The notes under the pieces: generated by a model | The model's database searches: none | What the model saw: the letters and a program-made list of their open reading frames with translations, nothing else | Told to the model about the DNA's origin: nothing | Assembly (NCBI GenBank): GCA_039654915.1 | Contig: CM077596.1 | Location: 45,940,501 to 46,004,500, forward strand | DNA length: 64,000 nucleotides | Direction: 5' to 3' | DNA from: Aquilaria yunnanensis | Lineage: Eukaryota > Streptophyta > Magnoliopsida > Malvales > Thymelaeaceae | Position numbers and translations under genes: made by a program | Part shown: piece by piece, positions 1 to 8,773 of the stretch | How the letters are laid out: every line of letters begins with the position of its first letter | Position numbering within the stretch: the stretch's first letter is position 1

Positions 1-360
1 TGGATTGGTCTTGGCGCCAAGAGTTAGGCTTAGGGGCAATGGCTTGGCTTTGGATAAGAATGAATGCTGCTTTGAGATTGTGCAAAGGTCTGTTGTCTTT
101 GGGCCATGTTTTTGCATTGGAAGCGGAAATTCTTGCAATTCAAGAGGCCGTTATCACATCTCTAAGGCTAAGACTTCGAAATATCACCATACTAACAAAT
201 TGCTTTCAATATTTGAATGATTTAAAGGGTAAGATGGGTTTGGGTCACTTCATGTCAAGCATTGTTTAATCCATCACGAATCCAATGAAGGCCTTGGATC
301 ACTGCATCCTACTGGAAGTTCTTTTCCAGCATATTGCTCCAGCTCATACCTATACTACTT
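1..360 (+). pseudogene. LINE RNase H-like remnant
   Basis: An open frame from about position 39 to 269 contains an AEILAIQEAV block followed by a run like the conserved strand and helix of the RNase H domain at the 3' end of plant L1-type LINEs (RVT_3 type). There is no complete catalytic set, and the frame breaks before the expected C-terminal part. The left edge of the window cuts it. I read it as a decayed retroposon tail on the plus strand. A small host gene fragment remains possible. Confidence 0.35.
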
Positions 361-678
361 TCTTTCTTTCTTCTTATAATTAATCTAATTATGAATATAA
401 AAAAAGGACATTTTCTTGGCCGTCATTATATATCTACACTGATTGTTCCTTTGTCACTAAATGTTTTATTGGAAAAACCAACTTATTGCTTACACATGTG
501 TGTGTCACAATAACCTTATTGGGACTCATTCTCTTTGTAGATAACAGTTTCATCATCTATTCCGACAGTAAGTTTATCTGTTAGTGTATAGCTTTTACAA
601 CACAAAAATATGTGTTGTGAATTTTACTGGGATGACATATTTCAGTTTCATAATTATTAATGGCTCACTTGTTTGTTA
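361..678. other. AT-rich DNA, no feature seen
   Basis: Low-complexity T/C runs followed by ordinary AT-rich sequence. No open frame with recognisable content. This is the left flank of the large retrotransposon insertion. Confidence 0.5.
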
Positions 679-683
679 TTATG
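679..683. repeat. Target site duplication TTATG (left)
   Basis: TTATG lies immediately left of the TGTGGCAACG end of the left LTR. The same five bases immediately follow the last LTR base at 25703. Five-base duplications are the rule for Ty3/gypsy integrases. It shows that the element ends are intact and that it arrived by integration. Confidence 0.95.
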
Positions 684-953
684 TGTGGCAACGTCGGGTT
701 TTCTGGAGTCGCCACCAATCGGTTTTCGCTCAGGTCGATTGGATACCTTAAAATATGGTCTGCGAGAGTTCGGGGATCGGGAGTACGGTTACGCTAAAAC
801 AATATTGTTATAGGGCCCAAAATTGGCACCTTAGTTGATTTTAATTTTGTTTTACTTTGCTTTAAAAAAATTCAGTTAATTTTCAAACTAGAAATTTTAA
901 CTGAATTAGTTGAATGTGGATTTTTGGAAATTAATTTGTATAGAATTTTATAC

Positions 954-1041
954 TTCCGAACCATGGACTCTGCCGAGTCATTTGGACACGGAAGATTTTG
1001 ATTCCGAACCATGGACTCTGCCGAGTCATTTGGACACGGAA
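954..1041. other. Two tandem 40-nt hairpins in LTR
   Basis: Positions 954-993 and 1002-1041 each start TTCCG and end CGGAA. Inside each, GACTC and GAGTC face each other across a TGCC loop, and CCA faces TGG, giving a long imperfect hairpin on either strand. The two copies are identical over the 40 nt. The same pair occurs in the 5' LTR (22090-22177) and in the solo LTR (41098-41185). Confidence 0.75.
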
Positions 1042-1132
1042 TTTGGTGAAATTTTAAACAATTTTATCCATATTGTAAAAATATGGATTTTTATCTGTTT
1101 ATTTAATTTGTTTATTTTAAAAAGTTTGATAT

Positions 1133-1174
1133 TTTCCAAACCGTAGATCCTACCGGATCATCCGGATATGGAAA
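1133..1174. other. Hairpin 3 of the LTR hairpin family
   Basis: TTTCC...GGAAA form the outer stem, and GATCC and GGATC form the inner stem around a TACC loop. The layout equals that of the 954-1041 hairpins, but both arms have changed together. A counterpart with loop TGCC lies at 41269-41310 in the solo LTR. Confidence 0.7.
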
Positions 1175-1269
1175 TTGATTTATCGTAATTATTTAATTCT
1201 TATTATTATGAAATTAATTTTTAAATGGTAATTCTTTTTGTTTATGAATGATTTTTAATACTAACTAAA

Positions 1270-1680
1270 AAATTTATCTTTATATTTTTTACTTCTTTTT
1301 TTTACTTTCTTTTTTTTTTCTTCTTTTTTTACTTATTTTTACTTCTTTTTTTTAATTTCTTTTAATTTCTTTTCTTTTCTTTCTTTTTTATTCTTTTCTT
1401 TCTTTCTTTGCTTTTTCTTTTTCTTTCTTTTATCTTTCTTTTCTTTTTCTTATATTTCCTTTTTTTCTTTATCTTATCTTTCTTTTATTTTTCTTTCTTA
1501 TCTTTCTTTTATTTTTCTTGTCTTTTCTTTCTTTCTTTTCTTATCTTATCTTTTCTTTTATATTTTTTTTATCTTTCTTTTCTTTCTTATCTTTCTTTTA
1601 TTTTTGTTTCTTATCTTTCTTTTATTTTTCTTATCTTTCTTTTTTTTCTTGTTTACTTTTTTTGTTTTTCTTGTTTAATG
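1270..1680. repeat. T/C-rich (TTTCT-type) low-complexity tract
   Basis: Several hundred bases of T runs broken by single C residues, equivalent to a purine (GAAA-like) tract in the element's transcript. It is conserved in the other LTR with small length changes. Open frames here encode only Phe/Leu/Ser runs and are not genes. Confidence 0.85.
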
Positions 1681-1804
1681 AAAGATATTTATTATTTTAA
1701 AGGATTACTCAATTTATAAAAGAATTAAAAAAAATAATAATTAATTTTTATTTAATAAGAAGTTAATTTAAAAGAATTAAAGAGTTTAAAAATAAAAATT
1801 TTGA

Positions 1805-1900
1805 TCATGGTACGGGGCGTTGTTACTCAGCCAGACCCTCTTCACCAGGTGAAGCAGCTCAAAAGCGGGCACGAGACAGTTTCCAGCCAATATACCATGA
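1805..1900. other. 96-nt inverted-repeat structure in LTR
   Basis: TCATGGTA at 1805-1812 is perfectly complementary to TACCATGA at 1893-1900. The enclosed block is GC-richer than its surroundings and contains a near-perfect small palindrome CTTCACC-A-GGTGAAG at 1840-1854. The block is conserved in the 5' LTR and stands out from the AT-rich DNA on both sides, which suggests a structured RNA element of the R-U5 region. Function unknown. Confidence 0.6.
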
Positions 1901-2568
1901 ACTAAAAATTTTTATTATTTTTTATTATTTTTTATTATTTTTTTATTATTTTTTTATTATTTTTTTTTTATTAAGAGAATCAAAAATTTTAAACAAAAGA
2001 AGAAAAGTTTTGATATTTATTTAATTTATTTTTGGAATAAAAGATTATTTAACCGAAAACTTATATGTATTTTAAAACAAAAGTCTTGATATTTTTATTT
2101 TTATATTCTTCTTTGTTTGATGAAAGATTTTTTTTTAATTTTAATTTATATTTCTGAAAATATATCTAATCAATAAGTCAAAAATATTTAAGAGAAAATT
2201 CAATTATTTTTGTTTTATTTTGTATTATTTTGAAATTATTTGATTAAGATTTTTATAAAGGAAACAAAAAGTTATATCTTTTAATAAGTAAAATATTACT
2301 GAATAACATATTAACCCAAAATTTTTATTCTTTTCATTCTTTTTATTAATAAAGAAAACTAAAAAAAAATTATATTTTTAAAAGAAATAAATAAAATATT
2401 ATTGAAAAATATTAACTCAAAAATTTTACGCTTTTTATTCTTTTTAATAAAGAAAACTAAAAAAAATTATATATTAATAGATAATTAATATATTAGTCTA
2501 AAGTTTTTTTTTTTTATTTTTTATAAAGAAAAAAAAATTTATTTATATATTTTATTTTAAAAATATTT

Positions 2569-2605
2569 CCGAGCCATGGATCCTGGCGGATCATTTGGTC
2601 ATGGA
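2569..2605. other. Hairpin 4 of the LTR hairpin family
   Basis: GATCC and GGATC pair around a TGGC loop, with CCA/TGG pairing outside, in the same arrangement as the 954-1041 and 1133-1174 hairpins. It lies about 1.4 kb away from them inside the same LTR. Confidence 0.65.
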
Positions 2606-2879
2606 GTTTTAATTAAATTTTTTTATTTCATTAATTATTAATTTTAAAGATGTATTAAAAGAATGGTTTTATGTTTATTTATTTATTTATTTTATTTTTG
2701 AATTATTTCATTATGTTTGTTTATTAAAAGGAATAAAAACTTTGTTTCAAAATAAAAAAAAGTAATTTTTATTAGCCTTTAGAAAATTATTCACATAAAA
2801 TTCCTTTTTTTATCTTTTAATCATAAAAAAATTCAATTAATAAAGTGGGGCTTTTTGGCCATCCACTTTAATAACACAA

Positions 2880-3470
2880 TAATAATAAAAGTTAGCACAA
2901 TTAATTATAGTTAGATTAGTTGGATTAGTTAGTTAATAACAATAAAAAAGGTTAGTAAAAGTTAGATTAAATTAATTAACAACAATAATAAAAATTAGCC
3001 AAGTTTAATTAAATTAATTGTTAACAACAATAATAAAAAGTTAGTCAAGTTAATTAAGTTAATTAATTACAACAAAAATAAAAGTTAGACAATTTAATTA
3101 ATTTAATTAATTAACAACAATAATAATAAAAGTTAGCCAAGTTTAATTAAGTTAATTAATTAACAACAATAAATAAAAATTAGCCAAGTTTAATTAAGTT
3201 AATTAATTAACAACAATAAATAAAAGTTAGCCAAGTTTAATTAAGTTAATTAATTACAACAAAAATAAAAGTTAGACAATTTAATTAATTATTAACAACA
3301 ATAATAATAAAGGTTAGTAAAAATTAGCAAGTTAGTTGTTAGTTGCTAATAACAAAAAAAAAAAAAGGTTAGTAATAATAACAATAATAAACAAATAAAT
3401 AAACAAGTAGAAAAAATAAAAGAGTTAATTAATTAATTTTCTGCAAAGACAAAATAAAAAGGTTAGTGAC
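2880..3470. repeat. AT-rich ~50-bp tandem repeats in LTR
   Basis: About nine imperfect units made of an (AAC)(AAT)n stretch, AAAAGTTAGCCAAG and a TTAATTAA run. The same array is in the 5' LTR at about 24015-24610. No coding potential. Confidence 0.8.
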
Positions 3471-3544
3471 TTAATAGAAAGAAATTGAAAAGATGATGGG
3501 TGAAACATGGGTTTACCCTTTTGAATTAAAATTTTGAATTCCTG

Positions 3545-3850
3545 GGAAACGAGAACGACGACGGCGCGAGGGGGGGGAAAGGGAGGGGCAGCTGGCGGCA
3601 CGGCCAGGGGCAGGGGGCGACGGCGTGGGGCACGGGGGGGGGGGGCCGGCGGCGAGGGCGGCGCGGCGGCAGGCAGGGGCGGCGCGGCGGCGGGCAGGGG
3701 CGATGCGAGGGGAAAAAGGAAGGTGAGGCGGGGGGAACGGCGTGGGCGGCTGGCGGCGAGGGCGAGCGCGGCGGCGGCAGGTGCGGCGAGGGGAGGGCAC
3801 GGCGGCGGCGAACGGCGTAGGGCGGCGGCGGCGGGCGGCGAGGGGCACGG

Positions 3851-3890
<40 letters not shown>
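3545..3890. other. GC-rich island with (GA)n in LTR
   Basis: About 300 bases of almost pure G/C (GGCGGCG, GGGG and GGCGAGG motifs) end in a (GA)n microsatellite at about 3853-3890, all inside an LTR that is otherwise very AT-rich. In transcript orientation it lies roughly 150-500 bp downstream of the TATA box, so it would be part of the 5' leader RNA. It gives long spurious reading frames on both strands. A comparable GC-rich block exists in the solo LTR at about 42290-42730. Confidence 0.85.
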
Positions 3891-3892
<2 letters not shown>

Positions 3893-4037
3893 ACAGCAGT
3901 GAAAAAAAAAATTTTGGCTTTCTGGGGAAGAAGGGAAGAGGGCTGGGGCTAAGGGCTGTATTTTTCCCTTTTTTTTGAAACGGAGCTCTAAGTTTTTTTG
4001 CTATTTTTTTCTGTGTTCAGCACAAAATTTGGGGGGT

Positions 4038-4045
4038 TATTTATA
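4038..4045 (-). promoter_or_regulatory. TATA box of the 3' LTR
   Basis: TATAAATA on the minus strand, in the context CTCTATAAATAACC. It lies about 520 bp from the outer LTR end, so U3 is short and R-U5 is about 3.3 kb. It is the counterpart of the promoter in the 5' LTR at 25181-25188. One base beside it differs between the two LTRs. Confidence 0.6.
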
Positions 4046-4560
4046 GAGGAAGTTTAGCTGAACTGTTGATGGATAAATTAATAAAAAAATTCAAACTTAT
4101 CTCTTAAATTGGTAAAATGACAATTTTAGTCCTTTACGTCTCTCAGCCTCTGGATAAGTTCCTGAAGCTTCTGATTTTGACAATTTTGTCGTTTTCTGTC
4201 AATTTGAGCCAAAAACGTCGGCAGGCTCAAAATTTTATGTGACAAACTGCCAAATGCTCCTGGAACTTTCAGAATTTGTCAATTTTGCCTGAAACTTCTT
4301 AATTTTGTCATTTTTACCTCAAACTTTTAAATTTTGTCATTTTTATGGAGTTTTCTTTTTTTCTTTCAAACATACACATATACACACATATATCAAATCT
4401 TCACAAAACAAAACAAAATATATATATATATTTTAAACTAATTAAAAAAAATTAGTAATAATAATAACAATAATAATAATAATACATTTTTTTATTTAAT
4501 TTTTTTTTATTTAATTTTTTTAAAATTATTTTAATGGCCGGACGAAATTGGGTGTCAACA

Positions 4561-4575
4561 GCTGCCCCCCTTTGC
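4561..4575 (-). other. Polypurine tract
   Basis: On the minus strand the bases GCAAAGGGGGGCAGC directly abut the TG start of the 3' LTR. This is the expected position and composition of the plus-strand DNA primer of an LTR retrotransposon. Confidence 0.85.
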
Positions 4576-4666
4576 ATGCTTCATGGGACATGATGTATGC
4601 AAAGTTAGTTACCAAATTTCGTCCAGCTTAGCTAGGCATTGAAAACCTTCTCGCCGCCTAAACTCT

Positions 4667-6115
4667 GAGGTTTAAGGAAAGGTCCTTAGAACCTCTAACG
4701 ATAGGAAAGGTTCTATCGTTGTAAGATGGACTGAATGATTGATTGTTTGTTTGAGGTTTAAGGAAAGGTCCTTAGAACCTCTAACGATAGGAAAGGTTCT
4801 ATCGTTGTAAGATGGACTGAATGATTGATTGTTTGTTTGAGGTTTAAGGAAAGGTCCTTAGAACCTCTAACGATAGGAAAGGTTCTATCGTTGTAAGATG
4901 GACTGAATGATTGATTGTTTGTTTGAGGTTTAAGGAAAGGTCCTTAGAACCCCTAACGATAGGAAAGGTTCTATCGTTGTAAGATGGACTGAATGATTGA
5001 TTGTTTGTTTGAGGTTTAAGGAAAGATCCTTAGAACCTCTAACGATAGGAAAGGTTCTATCGTTGTAAGATGGACTGAATGATTGATTGTTTGTTTGAGG
5101 TTAAGGAAAGGTCCTTAGAACCTCTAACGATAGGAAAGGTTCTATCGTTGTAAGATGGACTGAATGATTGATTGTTTGTTTGAGGTTTAAGGAAAGGTCC
5201 TTAGAACCTTTAACGATAGGAAAGGTTCTATCGTTGTAAGATGGACTGAATGATTGATTGTTTGTTTGAGGTTTAAGGAAAGGTCCTTGGAACCTCTAAC
5301 GATAGGAAAGGTTCTATCGTTGTAAGATGGACTGAATGATTGATTGTTTGTTTGAGGTTTAAGGAAAGGTCCTTAGAACCTCTAACGATAGGAAAGGTTC
5401 TATCGTTGTAAGATGGACTGAATGATTGATTGTTTGTTTGAGGTTAAGGAAAGGTCCTTAGAACCTCTAACGATAGGAAAGGTTCTATCGTTGTAAGATG
5501 GACTGAATGATTGATTGTTTGTTTGAGATTTAAGGAAAGGTCCTTAGAACCTCTAACGATAGGAAAGGTTCTATCGTTGTAAGATGGACTGAATGATTGA
5601 TTGTTTGTTTGAGGTTTAAGGAAAGATCCTTAGAACCTCTAACGATAGGAAAGGTTCTATCGTTGTAAGATGGACTGAATGATTGATTGTTTGTTTGAGG
5701 TTAAGGAAAGGTCCTTAGAACCTCTAACGATAGGAAAGGTTCTATCGTTGTAAGATGGACTGAATGATTGATTGTTTGTTTGAGGTTTAAGGAAAGGTCC
5801 TTAGAACCTCTAACGATAGGAAAGGTTCTATCGTTGTAAGATGGACTGAATGATTGATTGTTTGTTTGAGGTTTAAGGAAAGGTCCTTGGAACCTCTAAC
5901 GATAGGAAAGGTTCTATCGTTGTAAGATGGACTGAATGATTGATTGTTTGTTTGAGGTTTAAGGAAAGATCCTTAGAACCTCTAACGATAGGAAATGTTC
6001 TATCGTTGTAAGATGGACTGAATGATTGATTGCTTGTTTGAGGTTAAGGAAAGGTCCTTAGAACCTCTAACGATAGGAAAGGTTCTATCGTTGTAAGATG
6101 GACTGAATGATTGAT
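4667..6115. repeat. 86-bp tandem repeat array, ~17 copies
   Basis: The period is 86 bp (a few units 85 bp). Each unit begins GAGGTTTAAGGAAAGGTCC and contains CGATAGGAAAGGTTCTATCG, an inverted repeat that can form a hairpin. Diagnostic variants (GAAAGATCC, the one-base-shorter GAGGTTAAGG, CCTTGGAACC) recur about 600 bp apart, showing a higher-order duplication of seven units. The array lies in the 3' untranslated region of the element, between LOG and the polypurine tract. Confidence 0.95.
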
Positions 6116-6345
6116 CTCGAGGCAAAGGTTCCATCCTTAAAACCCCGATGATGAAAATTGGTTGTTTTCGAGGCAAAGGTTCCTTCCTTAAAACCCCGAT
6201 GATGAAAATTGATTGTTTTCGAGGCAAAGGTTTCATCCTTAAAACCCCGATGATGAAAATTGATTGTTTTCGAGGCAAAGGTTCCATCCTTAAAACCCCG
6301 ATGATGAAAATTGATTTTGAGGCTAAGGAGCTTTCCTTAGGACCT
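6113..6345. repeat. 51-bp tandem repeat, ~4.5 copies
   Basis: Units run CGAGGCAAAGGTTCCATCC ... CCCCGATGATGAAAATTG. A last diverged unit starts GAGGCTAAGGAGC. The GAGG...AAGG...CCTT...CC layout resembles the 86-bp repeat, so the two arrays probably share an origin. Because 51 is a multiple of three, the array leaves open frames on both strands (6000-6512 minus, 6148-6363 plus). I do not regard these as genes. Confidence 0.85.
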
Positions 6346-6862
6346 CGAGCGAAATTTATATGAAAGCAATTGAAATTGGAATAATTTTCTTCGAAAGTGT
6401 GAATTTTCATAATAGGTGAGTGCAAAAATTTAAACTTCGATAAGATGAGTGAATCTTGATGATGACAATAACACTGACAAATTATGTAAAGGGAACGGAT
6501 GTTTGGAATCAATATCCAAGGTTCATCTAATATTTTCTTCAGTAAATATAGATTCCCTTGTGAGATATGTCATCCAAATAAGGTTAAAGCTTAACTACCC
6601 CAAAATGTTATGCCTAGTAGACCTAATAGGATGCGTCTCAAGAGTAATAAAAATTACTCTTTACTCAGCCATTCCAACCTAAAGGCATTGTCCCATGGTT
6701 TTAATATCAGCATGGACGAAACTATCTTATAAGAAAAGAAATTCCTTGAAAAGAAAAACTGAAACGCGAAAGAAAATGCTGATAATAAAACTAAAGGACA
6801 AGAAAAACGGATCAGATCGCTTCTTTCTTCCACAATACTTCAACAGGGTGAGTAGAGGACCA
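6346..6862. other. 3' untranslated region of LOG / element, no gene
   Basis: Ordinary AT-rich sequence between the LOG stop codon and the repeat arrays. No supported reading frame. Probably carries the 3' end of the LOG transcript, but I cannot place a polyadenylation signal with confidence. Confidence 0.4.
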
Positions 6863-7492
6863 TTATGGGAGTGAACTGGTCGGGAAAGACTGTCGTGTCC
6901 AGTCTATCTGAATCATTGCTGGATCTGGTTCAGGAACAAAAGCTTGTATTTTATCTAGCAATTCTTCAGCAGTTGTTGCGGATATTATGATTCGCCGTGC
7001 CACTCTTGATATGAAATTCTTCTGCATAGCATAATCCATAAAAGCTATCAGACCTGTAAAGAAATTGTTAACATTTAAAAGCCCAATGGGTTTCTTATGC
7101 AAATTAAGTTGGGCCATGGAAGCAATTTGAAAGACTTCTCCCAACGTGCCAAAACCACCTGGTAGAGCGATAAAAGCATCAGCATTTAAAAGCATTTGTA
7201 ACACACGCTCTTGCAAATTTTTAACCACTAATTCTTCTCCAATCGTACCCCCAGAAACAAATTTCAAAGGTCCAGGGATGATGCCCAAAACTTGACTTCC
7301 TCCTAAAGATGCTGCTGATGCTACACCTCCCATTAATCCGACACTACCTCCTCCATAAACTAAATGTATTTTTCGCTCAGCTAATACTCTACCCAAATGG
7401 TTGGCTGCCTTTAAATACTCTTCATCTTTTCCAGGAAAAGCCCCAGAAAATACACAAATACTTCGGGATTTACGAGTTGGGGTTTTCTCCAT
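6863..7492 (-). CDS. LOG-like: LOG-family cytokinin riboside 5'-monophosphate phosphoribohydrolase carried by the retrotransposon
   Basis: The predicted protein has 209 residues. LOG enzymes release free active cytokinin bases from their riboside monophosphates in one step. Visible family marks are YGGGSVGLMGG (46-56), IIPGPL (71-76), ADAFIALPGGFGTLGE (104-119, containing the PGGxGTxxE signature), KPIGLLNV (134-141) and a C-terminal SATTAEELLDKI block. Length and domain extent match plant LOGs. One departure is that the Arg-Lys pair normally found before the ADAF block reads Arg-Val here. The frame opens at 7579, but I chose the Met at 7492 because family homology starts there and a TATA box (7525-7532) lies between the two. 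Plant LOG genes normally have several introns. This copy has none, which suggests capture through cDNA. It is in the same orientation as gag-pol. Activity is untested. Confidence 0.93.
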   Translation of the reverse strand: MEKTPTRKSRSICVFSGAFPGKDEEYLKAANHLGRVLAERKIHLVYGGGSVGLMGGVASAASLGGSQVLGIIPGPLKFVSGGTIGEELVVKNLQERVLQMLLNADAFIALPGGFGTLGEVFQIASMAQLNLHKKPIGLLNVNNFFTGLIAFMDYAMQKNFISRVARRIIISATTAEELLDKIQAFVPEPDPAMIQIDWTRQSFPTSSLP

Positions 7493-7524
7493 TCCTATCC
7501 TTATCCTTGTGAGAAAAGAGGATA

Positions 7525-7550
7525 TATTTATAGAGATGAAGAGATAAGGC
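7525..7550 (-). promoter_or_regulatory. TATA promoter of the LOG-like gene
   Basis: On the minus strand CTTCATCTCTATAAATATAT, preceded by TTATCT. The TATA box (7532-7525) is only about 35-40 bp upstream of the LOG start, so the leader would be very short. The block matches the promoters of the cysteine-rich genes (TTTCATCGCTATAAATG and relatives) at most positions, indicating common descent. Confidence 0.7.
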
Positions 7551-7587
7551 AATAATTTTATTTTCAAGAGTGGATACATTATTGCCA

Positions 7588-8135
7588 GCTATACACAGTA
7601 GTCACGAGTATGACTCTGGTCAAGTATGGGTACACTATCGTTAAAAGAGGAGGAAAATTTTCAAAATAGTTGCTAGCATGTACAGTAGTCACTACTGTAG
7701 CTTACGTCAGGAGTAGGTATGTGATTGTTGGAAGGGAAGGAAAATTTCAAAAGTGGCAGCTATATACAGTAGTCCGTGTCAGGAGTGGGTACATTATTGC
7801 CAAAGGGGAGGAAAATTTCAAAAGCGACAGCTAGCACGTACAGTAATCGTAACTATGGCTCATGTCAGGAGTGGATACATTATCGCTGAAAGGGGAGGAA
7901 AATTTCAAAAGCGACAGCTAGTACGTACAGTAATCGTGACTTTGGTTCACGTCAGGAGTGGATACATTATTACCAAAAGGGGAGGAAAATTTCAAAAGCG
8001 ACAGCTAGTACGTACAGTAATCGTGACTTTGGTTCACGTCAGGAGTGGATACATTATTACCAAAAGGGGAGGAAAATTTCAAAAGCGACAGCTAGCACGT
8101 ACAGTAATCGTGACTTTGATCCTCGTCTTCCACTG
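7588..8135. repeat. 87-bp minisatellite upstream of LOG, ~6 copies
   Basis: Repeated unit, plus strand: CAGGAGTGGATACATTATTA, CCAAAAGGGGAGGAAAATTTC, AAAAGCGACAGCTAGTACG, TACAGTAATCGTGAC. The three most recent copies (about 7860-8120) are nearly identical; those nearer LOG are diverged. The unit is homologous to the single spacer upstream of three of the cysteine-rich genes (for example 8820-8895, with TACATTATTGTCAAAAG and GACAGCTTATATGTAC). It occupies the promoter-distal region of LOG. The plus-strand open frame 7753-8151 is a by-product of the 87-bp period. Confidence 0.85.
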
Positions 8136-8166
8136 GCTTTGCGTCCAGTAATGGCTTCAATGCTTT

Positions 8167-8715
8167 CTATGAATCGGTGATTTGCATCTCATCTAGCTTT
8201 CTCACAAACTGGCAAACAGGGTCGTTTAGGGTCAGATTCCCAAGACTGTAACGATCTCGTTCTTTTTGGAAAATTATCCATAATCCAACAACCTCAAATT
8301 GCACTATTCCACAAGAATGCGCTTCAAGAACCTCTCGAATATCTTCTAGAGATTCCTTACGCAAGCCATTCTTAATGAATCTTATTCTATCATTACGATT
8401 TCTGGTGATCACTCCTGGAGCACGACATTTATTGCCGCAAATCCACCATCCACAATTATGACAAACGCCTAGCCTCTTTGCTCTTCTTTTTTTGGCATAA
8501 GCACTTTTACCAAAGCCGGGCATACGGGGAAAGAACGCTTCGGGAACTTCACCAGCTGAACGAACCTTAGCTTCAATTAGCCACCGCACATTATCAGGAA
8601 TGCCTTTGTGCATAAATACTCTGAATCGTTCACATCTAGCTTGATAAATCTTTTTAAGAACATTTATTGGGAAGGAAGGAAAATACTTTCGTAGGGCGGA
8701 AAGAGAAGACTCCAT
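8167..8715 (-). CDS. Carlavirus NABP-like cysteine-rich protein, copy 1 (nearest LOG)
   Basis: The protein has 182 residues from the Met at 8715, or 187 from an in-frame Met at 8730. I prefer 8715 because it aligns with the start of the three sister copies. It has an N-terminal helical region, a basic run YAKKRRAKR (about 73-81), then four cysteines (C85, C88, C93-like, C97) and a C-terminal helical region ending QFVRKLD. In this copy the finger reads CHNCGWWICGNKC. The Gly-x-Ser-x-Tyr-Ala basic run followed by a four-cysteine cluster resembles the nucleic-acid-binding cysteine-rich protein of carlaviruses (Carla_C4 type), some of which suppress silencing or act as symptom determinants. The homology call rests on pattern reading only. 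No stop or frameshift. Confidence 0.7.
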   Translation of the reverse strand: MESSLSALRKYFPSFPINVLKKIYQARCERFRVFMHKGIPDNVRWLIEAKVRSAGEVPEAFFPRMPGFGKSAYAKKRRAKRLGVCHNCGWWICGNKCRAPGVITRNRNDRIRFIKNGLRKESLEDIREVLEAHSCGIVQFEVVGLWIIFQKERDRYSLGNLTLNDPVCQFVRKLDEMQITDS

Positions 8716-8773
8716 TGATGAAGGAGGCAAAGAAAGAAATTAGTGATTGTAGGAAACGAACATAACTAACACA

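Larger units (their letters stand above)
684..4560 (-). repeat. 3' LTR
   Basis: This 3877-bp repeat matches 21820-25703 almost base for base. In transcript orientation it begins TGTTGACACC at 4560 and ends CGTTGCCACA at 684. It contains, in transcript order, a short U3 with a TATA box, a (CT)n/GC-rich block, ~50-bp AT-rich tandem repeats, a set of hairpins and a purine-rich (GAAA-type) tract. Reading frames inside it, such as those at 1408-1719 and 3513-3902, are composition artefacts. Confidence 0.95.

Noticed and set aside
1408..1719. Phe/Leu/Ser-rich 103-residue frame (also 22545-22856)
   Set aside because: Product of the T/C low-complexity tract; not a membrane protein gene.
3513..3978. 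Overlapping frames of 78-122 residues, Arg/Gly/Ala- or Pro/Arg-rich (also 24663-25121)
   Set aside because: They arise from the GC island and (GA)n tract of the LTR on both strands, change with repeat length between the two LTRs, and have no motif.
4667..6115. Regular array that could be taken for CRISPR
   Set aside because: No unique spacers; units are contiguous 86-bp tandem repeats within a plant retrotransposon 3' region.
6000..6512. 170-residue minus-strand frame with FIIGVLRMEPLPRKQS repeats
   Set aside because: Open only because the 51-bp repeat is a multiple of three; no conserved domain, and a similar frame exists on the other strand.
7493..7579. Upstream Met at 7579 as LOG start (238 residues)
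   Set aside because: The extra 29 residues have no family counterpart and contain the TATA box of the gene.
7753..8151. 132-residue plus-strand frame
   Set aside because: By-product of the 87-bp minisatellite; antisense to the cargo and without motif.
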